Source of the DNA: Setophaga petechia
Lineage: Eukaryota; Chordata; Aves; Passeriformes; Parulidae
Length of the DNA: 64,000 nt
Reading direction: 5' to 3'
NCBI GenBank assembly: GCA_024362935.1
Contig: JANCRA010000006.1
Coordinates: 30,249,924 to 30,313,923, forward strand
Shown here in pieces: positions 1 through 11,200 of the stretch. Below the pieces are notes generated by a model. That model saw only the letters and a list, made by a program, of their open reading frames with translations. It was not told where the DNA came from and did no database searches. The translations under genes were made by a program, and so were the position numbers. Every line of letters begins with the position of its first letter. Within the stretch, counting starts at the first letter, position 1.

Positions 1-3000
1 GCTGTCGGTTGTTCTCACCCAGAGCCTGCCACAGGAGACTCCCCAAGCAGATCCCACCTCCTCAGACACTGCAGAGCAGCAGGAAGCACCCACCCTGCTG
101 CTGTGCCTTTGGGGGGGGCCCAGGCTGAGCCACACCACAGTGACACCTCAAAAGTGCCACCTCCCAGCCCTGTGTCACTGCACTTGCTGGGCAGGGCAGA
201 GGCAGCTGCTCACCCTGTGCAGGTACCCCCTGCCAAGGGTGATGCCAGCAGGCTCCAAGCCAGGATGGAGCTGGACTCGGTTCCAGCTGCCCTCCCTGAA
301 AGCCCCCAGCCCCAGCTTTGCACAGAGCCACGCACGTGCCTCCATGTGCACAAGGCAGCTCCCACAGGGACAGGGAGTGCTGCCAGCTCCTGGGATTGCT
401 GGCATTGCCTCGGTGCCCAGGGCCTGGGAACTTGAGATTTTGAACGAAATGTCCTTCTCCCAAAGTCATGGAGTAAAGCTGGGGCATGCAAGAGGAAAGC
501 TGGGAGGACAGAGAGCCATTCCTGCTGTTCTGAAAAGTGCCACGACCACCACAGAAGAGGAATACACCTCCCATGGACAGGTACAGGGCAATGCTGTGCT
601 CTCCCTGTGGGTGGTGCCAGCAGGTTTGCTGTCACCTGGCCCCGGGCTCTCTGCATATCTGTGATGCTTTGGGCACCAAGAAGAGCATGGGGCTGGAGCA
701 TGAGGCTGCTTCCACGTGGTCAGGTCCATGCAGAAACCCCAGTGGAGAGAACAGAGGTGATGGGCACTCTGGGTGCCCTCTCAAGTCTCTGCTGTGGGGC
801 AGCAGAGTGCCTTTGGAGGCAGGGAGGGTGGGAGGCTGGGGCTGGTCAGTGACTCAGAGCGCTCCTGAGCCACACTGGGGGATGCCAGCAAAGCCAAACC
901 TTTGGGGACATCCAGCACAGCAGCTGGAGCCCCCCGTGGGTGCCCACCTGGATCTCTCTGGCATTGGCTCTGCACCCCTGGCAATGCCAGCCCAGGGCCT
1001 GGCACCCACCTGGTGCTTGGGGGACCCCAGTGACGAAGCAGCTGCCACTGCTGTGCTGGCACTGTGTCCCTGGGAGGGGACAGCGTGTGACTGCCACGTG
1101 TGGTGGCACCGCCCACGGTGCAAAGGACAGCTCAGCGTGCCCAGGTGGCCAGACTTTGCCGCAGGGCAGTGACTGCCAGGGACAGTGACTGTCAGGGACA
1201 GTGACTGTCCTGCCTGCACAGCTGTCCTGGACGTGCCACAGGACCTGCCACGTCACTGTCACCAGCCAGCCCTGCTGCTCAGAGGGGACCTTGTGCCATG
1301 GAGTCATCCCCCAGCCCTCCTGGGAGCTCTCCTGGCAGGATAAGCAGTGGCTAAGGTCAAGAATACAAAAGTTCTTTGTGAGCATCGAAATTCCCACTCT
1401 GGGTTCTGTGCCACAAGACCCCCCTCACTTCACAGTTCGGTGTCCCCAAGTGCCACTGGCCTCTGGAGAGGCTGTGGGGTGAGGAGGGCTCTGAGCCCCT
1501 CTGCTGAGATGCAGGGATGAGGAGCTGGGTGCCATGGCCCTACAAACTCTGTGTGTGCTGGGGCTTGGCTCTGCCCTGCTCTCTGCAAAGGCACCCCACT
1601 GCAGATTTGTTTAGAGTCAGCTCCTCTGAATGCTGGAATTCACTGCTGAGGTTGTCTGGAGGGAAGGTGGAAAAGGTGACAGGCTGGGACTGAAATTGCT
1701 GGGATTGATCTGGACCTGCACTGGAGATGTTTAAATATCAAAGTGTGGCAGGCACTGCTCCCCCTCACTGGCTCGGGGCTGCCTCCAGGTGTGTGCTCCC
1801 CTCAGGACAGGACCATCAGTTGTGCTGCAGAAAGAGGCTTCCAAATACCTGAGCAGCACACTCTGCTAAGGGGCTGAGCCTGCACGGATGAGGATGGCTC
1901 CTGTGCCTCTCCCTGTCCCCCAGACAGGGCTCTTCCCCTGTGTCACCCCCAGGAATGACAGGGCACAGCCATGGATCCCTGGGCCTCATTTCTCTGCCAA
2001 GCCATCCCCCAGCCTTCCCCTTTGACCCTGGAGCCAAACCCTCCCTCCACAGGAATGCTGCTCAGGGAGGGGGGAGGTTGGCACAGCTCCAGCTGCTGCA
2101 TTTTTCCATGCCCAGAGATGTCTCCTGCCTTAAAAGGCCCCATGGCACAGGCTGTGCCTGCTCTGCTGCAGTCACCTACATTTGGATTGTTTGGCTGACA
2201 GCAGGCCAGAGCCTTGCTGGGCTGAGCCCTGGGGGACACTGGGGCAGACAGGGCTGGGAGCCCTGCAGGGCCTGCCCATGGGGCTGCTCCAGCTCTCCCA
2301 GGCCCTCCCTTTCCTGGGTGCAGCTCACATTTCCTGAGCTGAGCTGAGCAGGTACCAAGGCTGCTGGAGAAACCCTGCTCAGAGCTGGCAGAGCAGTCCA
2401 GGAAAATGGGGTCTGAGAAGCCCACACTGGACTGGCATCTGCCAGGGCAAGGTTTGGGATTTGCTGAGCCTGTTGCAGGGGGAGAAGGCTGGGAAGGCTG
2501 AGGATGTGGGGCAGGAGAGATGAGATGTGGAAACACACGTGCCTGCAGGGATGTGACCTCTGGAACACACAGCACAGCACGGGGGGGCTGTGAAACTGAG
2601 CTGCCTCGCTCCTGGCATTCCCTGCAGGTCAGCACGGATCCCTGCAGCCCTCTGGCAAAACAGCCTCCCCAGCACCCACTGTGGGCTCTGCAACGAGGGA
2701 CAGCCCAGCCCAGGGCCTGGCAGCTCCAGGGCAGCAGGGCCTGTTTGGCAGGGGAACTCATCGGGGTCAAGCTGCCACCTAGTAAAGATGTTTTGGTTTT
2801 TTAATCTGATTTAAAAAAAGAAAACCCCTCGGAAACTGCAGCCATAAATGACACCAGCAATGTGCTGTGGCAGTTGCAGGGTGCTCCAGGGTGGGATGAG
2901 TCCAAACTTCAGCTGCTCAGGTAAGCTCAGTTCAACCTTCAGCTGTATGTGGCACATCTCTAGCACAGAGATGCAGGGAGGAAACCAGACCTTGGAGATG

Positions 3001-6000
3001 AAATAATAAAACTGCCTGTGGGACCTGAGCATGGGTTGTCATGGGAAGATGGAAGGTGAAAATTGAGATTTGGGAACAAGGAGGGTCTTATGGTGCATGT
3101 GGGTGTCTCCAAGACCTGGCACAGCAGGGCTGGGGCTCCAGAACAAAGCTTTGCCAAGTGGATTCTCACTCTGCTCCCCCTTGTTTAGCCCTAAATGTGC
3201 AGTGTAGGGATGGATGTGAACTGCTGACCCAGCTCTTCCACAGCTGGTGGAAAGGCACCAAGAGCTGCAGGTGGCAGAACACTGCAAAACCCACCTGCCC
3301 AGAGGCTAAGAGCAGTGTCCCCCCAGGGGTGGTGGCTGGAGCCCCACAGCAGCTCCCCAGCACCAACTCTGCCCACCCTGAGCCCCCTACAGCAGCCCCT
3401 TCCCTCCCCTTGCAGCTCTGGGACACAGGGTGTGAAGGGACACAGAGTTTCTGACAAGGTTTTAGTGTCTGCCACGGAGATATTTTTGTTCTGTAAATGG
3501 GGAGGGGGATATTGGATGGAACCGTGTGTTCAAACACTGTTGGTTTTTCTAGAAGTGTAGCTGGGGAAAAACTTGCTGTGCACAGGTCATAAAGAGGTTG
3601 CAACTCCCTGTTCCAGCCTGGTGTGCTGCGAGAGGATCCTGCCTTATGCTCCCCTTCCCATTTACCTAGTAAAGAACTAAAGAAGCTTTTGTTCAAGCAC
3701 AGCATGGCCTGAGTCTGGAAACACAGAGAATTCCCAGGAGATCTCCACACCAGGAGTCCTCCCTGGAGCTGCAGGCAGGAGCCATGTGCTCAGTAAGGGC
3801 TGAGGAGTGTTTCACCCCTGCAGTGCTTCCTCCTGCCCCAAACAGGCCTGGAGTGCCTGTTCCATGCAGCACAAGTTTATTCCAGCAGTGGGCAGAAAGG
3901 GGAAGGGAGGCAGCTGAGGTTTGGGGTTCCCTGTGTGTGCCTGGTGAGCCCTTTGGGATGAGGATCCCCAGCCCTGGGATCCAGCAGAGGTGCTGGTGCT
4001 CCCCAGTGGGCTGTGCCACCCTGCCGTGCTCCTGGCACTGCTACCCAGGGCTCTGACCCCCCTCAGCCCGGGGGGGGTGGTCTCAGGTCTGGGTTTGTGC
4101 TGAGGAAGCCACGGATGCCCTGCCCTGCCCTGCCCTGCTGGAGCAGGTGCTGGACATCCCCCACTGCTCCATAGAGGAACCCAGCCCGGGGCTGCACCAG
4201 GGGCTTTCCCAGCCCAGGGGCACAGTGAGAAGAGGGAAGGGGAAGCTTCAGCCCACGCTGTCCTCCCAGAAATGAAGGCTAAAAAAGCTTCACACTTTCA
4301 TTGTGAAGTTTTGCCGTTTCTCGGTTTCTGCAGCGAAATTTGATTTTTCTTTTCCCAGGGGGGCTCACACAGCAGGTGCTGGGAAGCACCAGGGGCACCC
4401 AGACACCCACCATGGTGGGTTCACCCCTCTGCAAGGCCCCAGGCACACACCACATTTCCACCACGTGAGCAAGAATTCATTTGGATTCTCTGTGTGGATC
4501 CCTTCCCCAGGAAGCTGTGTTCCATCCATTCCCAAGCTCTGGCTGTGGGACAGTGTTTGCTGTCATGCAGAGGCTCTGTGGCTCTGCAGCAGGGCCAGGA
4601 GATGCTGCAGCTGTGCCCTGCCTGGGCATCCCTGCTGGAACAATCATTTCATCTCCTATATCTAGGCAAAGTTAAAATTTAGCCACATAAAATGAGAAAC
4701 CAAAATATAAACATTTTCAAAAGTGGCATTCCCACCTCAATTCATTTTCTTCATCTTGCATGAAGCTGTGACCTCCAGGATAAAACCTCACTAAATCCCC
4801 ACTGAAGAGGAGCCCTGGCCCTGGCTGTGCCCAGGGGCTGTCCCAGGTGCTCCTGGCTCCATCCTGCTTTGGCCCCGTGCCACAGCTCCGGGCTCTCTGG
4901 GGCTGTGCCCGCAGATCTCTGCTGCTGCAGGTCGGGCAGCCCCAGCCGGGTGTCCCCGTGTCCCCGCTGGCCAGGCTGCCCGGCGCCGGCCCACGCTCAT
5001 TAACGCCGAGCACGTTAATGAACCCCGAGCGCTGGGGTGACCCCGCCTGCGGGAATGTGCTGGATGAGCGCGGGATGTGGCGCTGGATCCGGCGGCCGCT
5101 GGGGCTCTCCCGGGATTTCAGGGAGTGGGGGAGTGGAAGCAGAGCCCGTGTCCCCACCGGGGAGCACAGAGGCACGGCCCGTGTGTCACAGGCAGCGTGC
5201 TGAGTGATGAAAGAGCAATTACCTGCCCAGCTGCAGGGGGAGTTGCTCCTGTTTGATTTCCCAACCTTTATTTTTTTTGCACAGCCTTCCTTTTGGTGCA
5301 AATGGCCGAAGATGTAAAAGAAATTGAGGTTTTTTTTACAAGTTTTGTGCTGGTTTGCTGGATTCTCTCCTGCAAGTGGTTAACAGTTCATCTGAAGTCA
5401 GAGGAAGGTCTCTGGAGCAATCTTGCAATTTACAGCTTTTCCTTGACCAAGCAAGAAACAGTCAGGAAATTAAACAGGAAATTGTGTCTGGAAGGAACAA
5501 AAGTTGTGTTGTCAGAACTTGCTTATGGAAGATTTAGTTTATTTTAACCAGTAAGGAGCCAAGATCAATAGTCAGAAGAGGAAGGAGTTTGTGTGAATTA
5601 AATCACACGTGAAAAAAAAAGAGAAAAAAAGAAAAGGCAACACTTGGGAGAACAAGAAGCCTTTGTAAAGAGCAGATAGGGATGAATGGCAGAGAAGGCT
5701 TTGCCACTGCAGCAAACAAATGCTGCAAAGTGCTGAAAGGCAGAGGCCAGGGTGTACCCCAGGGTCAGGTGTCTCTCCAGCAGTTCAAAAATGCCCAGAT
5801 CTCTGGGGGACACTACAGCCAGCCTGCTGGAATGTTGGGGGGCAGTGGACAAGCACTGCCCCATCACCATGCAGGTCAAACAGCACCAAATCCTCCTTCC
5901 TGCTGCTTCCTTGGGTGGCCTCCTCCAGCTTTCCCTGCCCAGGGTGCCAAACTCCACAGCCCAGGTTTGTTCCTGGTCAGCACAGTGATGTTCCCTGCCC

Positions 6001-7490
6001 AGGGGATGCAGGGTGGGCTCCAATTCAGCCCCAGGACGTCACAGGAACTGCACCAGCTCACCTCCTCCTGGGGTTTTCCATGAGAAATCTGGCCAACAGC
6101 AAGCAAAAAAAAAAAAAAAAAACCAAAAAAAAACCCCAAAAAAGCAAAAACCCTGCTACAAACGTGCAGCACTTTGTGAGAATTCCATACTGATATTTGC
6201 TCCCTGGTAACCCATGGGTCACTGGGTTTTGGGTTAATTAGGGGCTCTAGTTAGGAGATTGGGTAATCTGTCATTTTTTGACTCGAGTTGCTCATCAGTG
6301 GTTGGGAAACAAGCTCAGCAAGCACTGGTATTTGGGTATGGCAGAGGTGGGGACATCAGGACCCTGCCTGGCTGATCCAGGCTCTTTTCCAGGACTGACT
6401 CAAGGGAGCTTTTCCTCCATGATCCCAGCTCTGTAAAGCTTCCCCTGAAATGATGTGTCCCCTGTGTCAGCTCTCTGCCTGTGTTTGGTCTAAGCTGTGC
6501 TCACTCCTAACAGGATCACAGCGTGTGGGAGCTGTGCCAGGAGGGAGCAGCCCCAGGGGCTGAGCCAGTGTGGCCTCAGAGCCTTCTCCAGGGAAGCTGC
6601 AGGAATTCCTGTCCCTGGAATGGAGACAGACCCAGCCATACCCCATGGCAGCGCTGAGGCCAAGAGCTGGCAGTGCTCAGCCACGGGTTAATGAATGTTT
6701 ATCAGCTCATCCAGCAGCCACATCAGCAGGTGTTTGAATTTCCAGCGCTTCACGGATGGATGCTCTGCTCCTGGCCATGCTCAACAGGTACTTTGTGGCA
6801 AGGCTGTGTAGGGATGGGCAAACACCCCGAGGCACCCCCAGCCCGGCGGGGAGAGGCGCTCCCGGACCCGGCTCCAGCAGCAGCGGTGGGACCGCGCTGC
6901 TCTGGGAGCTTCCGAGGGGCAGGGAGTGCCAGGTGTTAAGGAAGGCACCAAGTTACAGGGTGAAAAATCACGGCAAGAACAGACACAAAGACTTTCCAGA
7001 GGTTTCTGCTGACTGCAGTCACGGCATCCAGCAGCTCTGCACGGGCCGGGTCATGAGGCTGGAGCTGCTCTGGGCAAACAGCAGCTGTGACCTCCTGCTG
7101 CTGCTGCTGCCGTGACTCACGCCCTCCCTGCGGGCTGAGCTGGCTTTCCTGGGTCAGAGTCCTGCCATGTGCACGTTTCCAGCGTGGCCCGCTCCTGCCT
7201 CACCCCCTGCTCGGCTCCCTGGCTGGGCCGGGCCGTGCTGCTCCCCCCGCTCACCCCGATGCTGCCGGTGTTTTTGGCAGGAGTGAGCAGCAGGGAAGGT
7301 TTTCCTGCCTCGGTGCTGAGGGGCAGCTTTGGGCCGGGTCACCCACAGAACGCCGCGTGTTTGGTAACAGCCGGGCTGTTCTGCTACCGGCCCGGTGCCG
7401 GGGAGGCTCCTCGCTTCTGTCCCACATGCCACCCGGCCCGTACTCCCTGAGCGTTTCCCAGGAGCGCTCCCCGCTCCCACGATGGATGTA
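1..7490. other. upstream intergenic DNA, no gene recognised
   Basis: I see no convincing exon here. The open frames are GC-rich, occur on both strands and lack recognisable domains or consistent splice sites. In human the genes 5' of SUCO are C1orf105, PIGC and DNM3; I looked for a PIGC-like single-exon frame of about 300 codons and found none. Minor content: a short tandem repeat around 1165-1208 (units of GACAGTGACTG type), an A-rich tract at 6104-6145, and a CTG run near 7097-7110. An AT-richer island at about 5205-5660 carries an 84-codon open frame that I do not recognise. Confidence 0.6.
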
Positions 7491-7499
7491 AATGTGCGC

Positions 7500-8201
7500 T
7501 GACACATCTCGGGCGCGCCCACGAGCCCGGGGTGAAGCCGGGCCCCGCTGCCCCTCACAGGCCCCTCAGGGCGGCGGAAAATGGCGGCCACACACACGCG
7601 CGTCGGCCCTACCAAGCCCGGAACTACAACTCCCGGCAGCCCCCGCGCGGCTATCCCGCTGCGGGCCTCAGCGCTTGGCAGCCCTCAGGGACGCCTGATC
7701 AAAATAAAAACCAAATAATTAAGTGATGTCACGTGGGCGCGCCGGTGCTTGAAACGCCCCTGGAAACGGAAGCAGCGGCGCGCATGAGGCGCCTCGCGGC
7801 CGGTGGTTTGGCCGCCAGCCGTCGTTTATCACTATGGCGATTTCCCTTTAACGGCTTGTTTGCCGCAGGCACCTCACAGAGCGGGGTCCTTGGAGGGGCG
7901 GGGAGAGGCGAGGCCGCTGCCCAATCGGCGAGGCGGGGAGGCGGGGCCAGCCCGCGGGGCGCTCATCCCATTGGCTGGCGGCGCGGAGCGGGTGACGCGC
8001 ATCCTTCCAGCTCAGCGCGTGAGGCGGTGGAAGGGGCGGGGCGGGGGGCCCGGCCCGGCGGGCAGTAACGGCCGCGCGCGCGGGGAGGGGCCGTGCGCAA
8101 CAACGGCCGATCCCCCTCAGCACCGCCGCCACCGCCGCCGCTGCCCGCGGGAGGAGGATGCGCCGCCTCGGCCCGGCCGCGCCAGCCACACCGGCCAGAC
8201 C
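7500..8201 (+). promoter_or_regulatory. SUCO: SUCO CpG-island promoter and 5' UTR
   Basis: This is a CpG-dense block ending at the SUCO start codon. Motifs seen directly: a YY1-type AAAATGGCGGCC at 7578-7589; a ZNF143/THAP11-type ACTACAACTCCCGGCAG at 7623-7639; a CRE-like TGATGTCA at 7724-7731 overlapping an E-box CACGTG at 7730-7735; CCAAT at 7921-7925 and its inverse at 7970-7974; GC boxes at 8032-8046. There is no TATA box at a useful distance, as expected for a housekeeping-type promoter. The motifs form two clusters (7578-7735 and 7921-8046), so there may be more than one start site or a divergent transcript. The transcription start itself cannot be read from sequence. Confidence 0.7.
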
Positions 8202-8266
8202 ATGAGGGAGCCGCCCCGCCGGCCCCTGGCGCTGGGCTCCTGCCTCCTGCTCTGCGCCCTGCTCTG
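8202..8266 (+). CDS. SUCO: SUCO exon 1 (coding part): start and signal sequence
   Basis: It encodes residues 1-22, with a leucine/cysteine-rich hydrophobic core after two arginines, which reads as an ER signal sequence. The donor is CTG|GTGAGT. The exon ends two bases into the Trp22 codon, which is completed by the first base of exon 2. Confidence 0.93.
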
Positions 8267-11200
8267 GTGAGTGCCGGCCTCTCCGCCGCGCTGAGAGCGC
8301 TCCCTGGGCGGGCTGCGGACAGCCGGGGGGTGCGGCAGTCGCGGGGCCGGGAGGGTGTGAAGGGAACATGGAGAGGGTCCGGTGCAGCCCCCAGGCCGGG
8401 CAGGGACACCTGGGGCAGGTGACACGGGAGCGCGCCCGGGTGCGTTCTGAGTGCTTCCAGCGGGAGCAACCCCGCGGCCTCCCTGGGCAGCCCGGGAAGG
8501 TGAGCGGTGCCCGGGATGGGTTGTGGGGCAGGGATACCCTGGGGATGGTGAGCGGTGCCCGGGATGGGTTCTGGGGCAGGGATACCCTGGGGATGGTGAG
8601 CGGTGCCCGGGATGGGTTCTGGGGCAGGGATACCCTGGGGATGGTGAGCGGTGCCCGGGATGGGTTCTGGGGCAGGGATACCCTGGGGATGGTGAGCGGT
8701 GCCCGGGATGGGTTCTGGGGCAGGGATACCCTGGGGGTGGTGAGCGGTGCCCGGGATGGGTTGTGGGGCAGGGATACCCTGGGGGTGGTGAGCGGTGCCC
8801 GGGATGGGTTCTGGGGCAGGGATACCCTGGGGATGGTGAGCGGTGCCCGGGATGGGTTGTGGGGCAGGGATACCCTGGGGGTGGTGAGCGGTGCCCGGGA
8901 TGGGTTCTGGGGCAGGGATACCCTGGGGCTGGTGAGCGGTGACACCTGGGGAAGGTAAGCAGTGACACCTGGGGAAGAGGACAGCCCTCGGGAGGGCGAT
9001 TCCCGCACACCGAGGGTCAGGGTTAGGTGTGTGTTGTTGTCTCTGTGCTTTTACCGGAGGCGTCCGTGCATTTCCAGGTTCAGGCTGAGCTCTTGCACTC
9101 TCCTGTGGAAGATCACGGTGCCTTATTGATGAAACTGTTTCTCTGAGTTTGTCAGGAGTGGTGTTAAGTTAAACCAAATGAACCCTCTTATTTTTGCATT
9201 GATTGTGCCTTTGACAGCGTTTTTTATAGTGATTACCTGAACTGTACTTTGTTCCAGCATCCTCTGTTTGCTTTCTTTTCAAACTTCCTTTAAGAGATGA
9301 CATCCAACAGAATACAAATATTAGTAGAATGTATTTCTGTATGGTAAGTTCCAACCTTCTTAAACTTTGGCCCTCTTTGAACTTGGTGAGTCACTGTTTG
9401 AGAACTGATAGCCAGCTTGAACAGCAAACTGCAAATATTGCAAATGGAGCAGCCACACTCTGGTGTATTACTACAGCAGATTGTTCAGATAATGTGCTTA
9501 AAAAAAGAAATCATCCTGAAGCTCTGGCTTGTCTCACAGCTGGGTGAAGAGTGGGAGGCCAGGCACCTCTGTTTTACACAAATCTGCTGCTGGTGCTTGT
9601 GTTACTGTGTTTGGACAGTCCTGAAGCAGCTTTGGTTCGTGTCATCACATTTTGGGGTTTGGAGACAAAAGCACATCTTGAAAACTTGGTTGCTGTGTTT
9701 ACACTTGGCAAAATTTAAACCAAAAAAAACTTCCTGGCCATGTGGGTTTGATCAGGTGAGCTGTGAGCCTCAGGAGCTGTCTCCAGACTGCTTTGCTTTG
9801 CTTTTGCTCCTTGGACAGTGAAGTTCTGGCTGGAGATTGTAGTTTTATAGCTCGGGTTCCTGTTAGGAAAGCAGTTTTTGTCTCTTGGTTAGAGTGCCTT
9901 GAGGGCTGACAATCTGTTCCTGCCTCCAGGGAATTTGTTGGTGGAAGGGGTTTTTGGGTTAGTGATCAATAGGTGGGCAGGTTGATTTTTTTGTTGCTGT
10001 ATTCTTAGTCTGCTGTTTCACCAGGACTTGATTTGGTGAAAAACTTCAGGCTTTTTTCAGGTAATTCCATATTAAAGAAGGAATGTCATGTTCAGCTATC
10101 TTGCTGGAGTAATGTATCTGTTCTGTAAATCTCTGACAGCTTCTGTGTTCTTGTTTGGTGTGTTAGGGGAGAATGGAGCTGCTCTTTTTGGTGCCTTTCA
10201 AAAGGGATTTGTGTTTCAGGCAGTGTCCTGGCTGATCTCAGAGCTTGCAGTGGAGTGCCCCAGTGCAAAACTCTTTTTTAGAGCTGAGCAAAGCAAACCC
10301 CTGCTCACTGGCTGCCTTGGATTAATTTAAATGTTGAGGGATGCAACTCCAGTGTTCTGGTCTGCTGTTCAGGCATGAATTCACATTAGAGAGTTTGAAA
10401 TGCTGGCTGCAGGATGGCTTTGGGACCTGCATTAATTTCAGCAGCCATGTCAGAGTTGTGATTAGAAAATCTTGAAGTCTATTGGTTCTTACATGTTTGG
10501 TGGACTATAAAAGTTGGTAAGTTGTGATTTATGTAACTTTTTCCTGTAAAGAAAATCAGCACCTTTGTTCACTTCAGCAGTTAAAAAATTTCAAACAGCA
10601 AATGGAAGGATTTGTGTTATAAATGTTGGCTTTTTAAGTTTAATTGTTTTGAGATGTCATTTTCAAAGGACTTTGTCCTAGTAAGAGAGAAATCTTTTCC
10701 TTATAGGTGTAACTGGTGGTCAACAAAATCCAAAATCAGGGAAGAGCCCATGGGACAAAACAACTGCTCAAAGAACACTTGGGGCTGTTTGGACTTCTTT
10801 CTTTTTTCTTTTTTTTTTTTTTAACCTGGGCTTTATTTTCTTTCTGAGTAGCTGTTGCTTCTTCCCTTGAAACTAAGCTTAAAATAGGAATTCTCAAAAT
10901 CTCTCCTGATGCATTTTCAAGCTCACCTAAGAGAGTTGGTTTAGTGGGGAAGTACTGATTAGTAAAGATCAAATGGGGGGAAAAAATTGATTTGAACTTG
11001 GACTGGAAGATGCCATCCTGGGCATTGGAAATGTGGCAGTGTTTTAGGAGGTGCACAGAGGAGTGAGTAGGGTTTGTTAGCCAAATTGTGCCTTTTCAAT
11101 AAAGGGGTTGTGATGCTCTCTGGGTCAGTTATCAGCATTTGAGGCTTTCTGAAGCTGGGCCAGCCACAGCTCTGACAGCCCTGAGGCAGCAGGATTGCTC

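Noticed and set aside
1943..2770. 275-codon minus-strand open frame in the upstream DNA
   Set aside because: Pro/Ser/Ala-rich, without domains or splice support; typical of GC-rich DNA with few stop codons.
5293..5550. 84-codon + frame in an AT-richer island, with a second overlapping frame
   Set aside because: No family recognised, no paired splice sites or neighbouring exons; the overlapping frame looks equally plausible, so neither is supported.
8500..8948. Regular direct repeats considered as a CRISPR-like array
   Set aside because: There are no unique spacers, the units abut directly, and the context is a vertebrate intron. The same applies to the other arrays.
7848..9010. Long minus-strand open frames of about 297 and 386 codons, and a + frame of 196 codons
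   Set aside because: They are created by the 48-bp minisatellite, whose length is a multiple of three, plus GC-rich promoter DNA. They give repetitive peptides on both strands and overlap SUCO exon 1.
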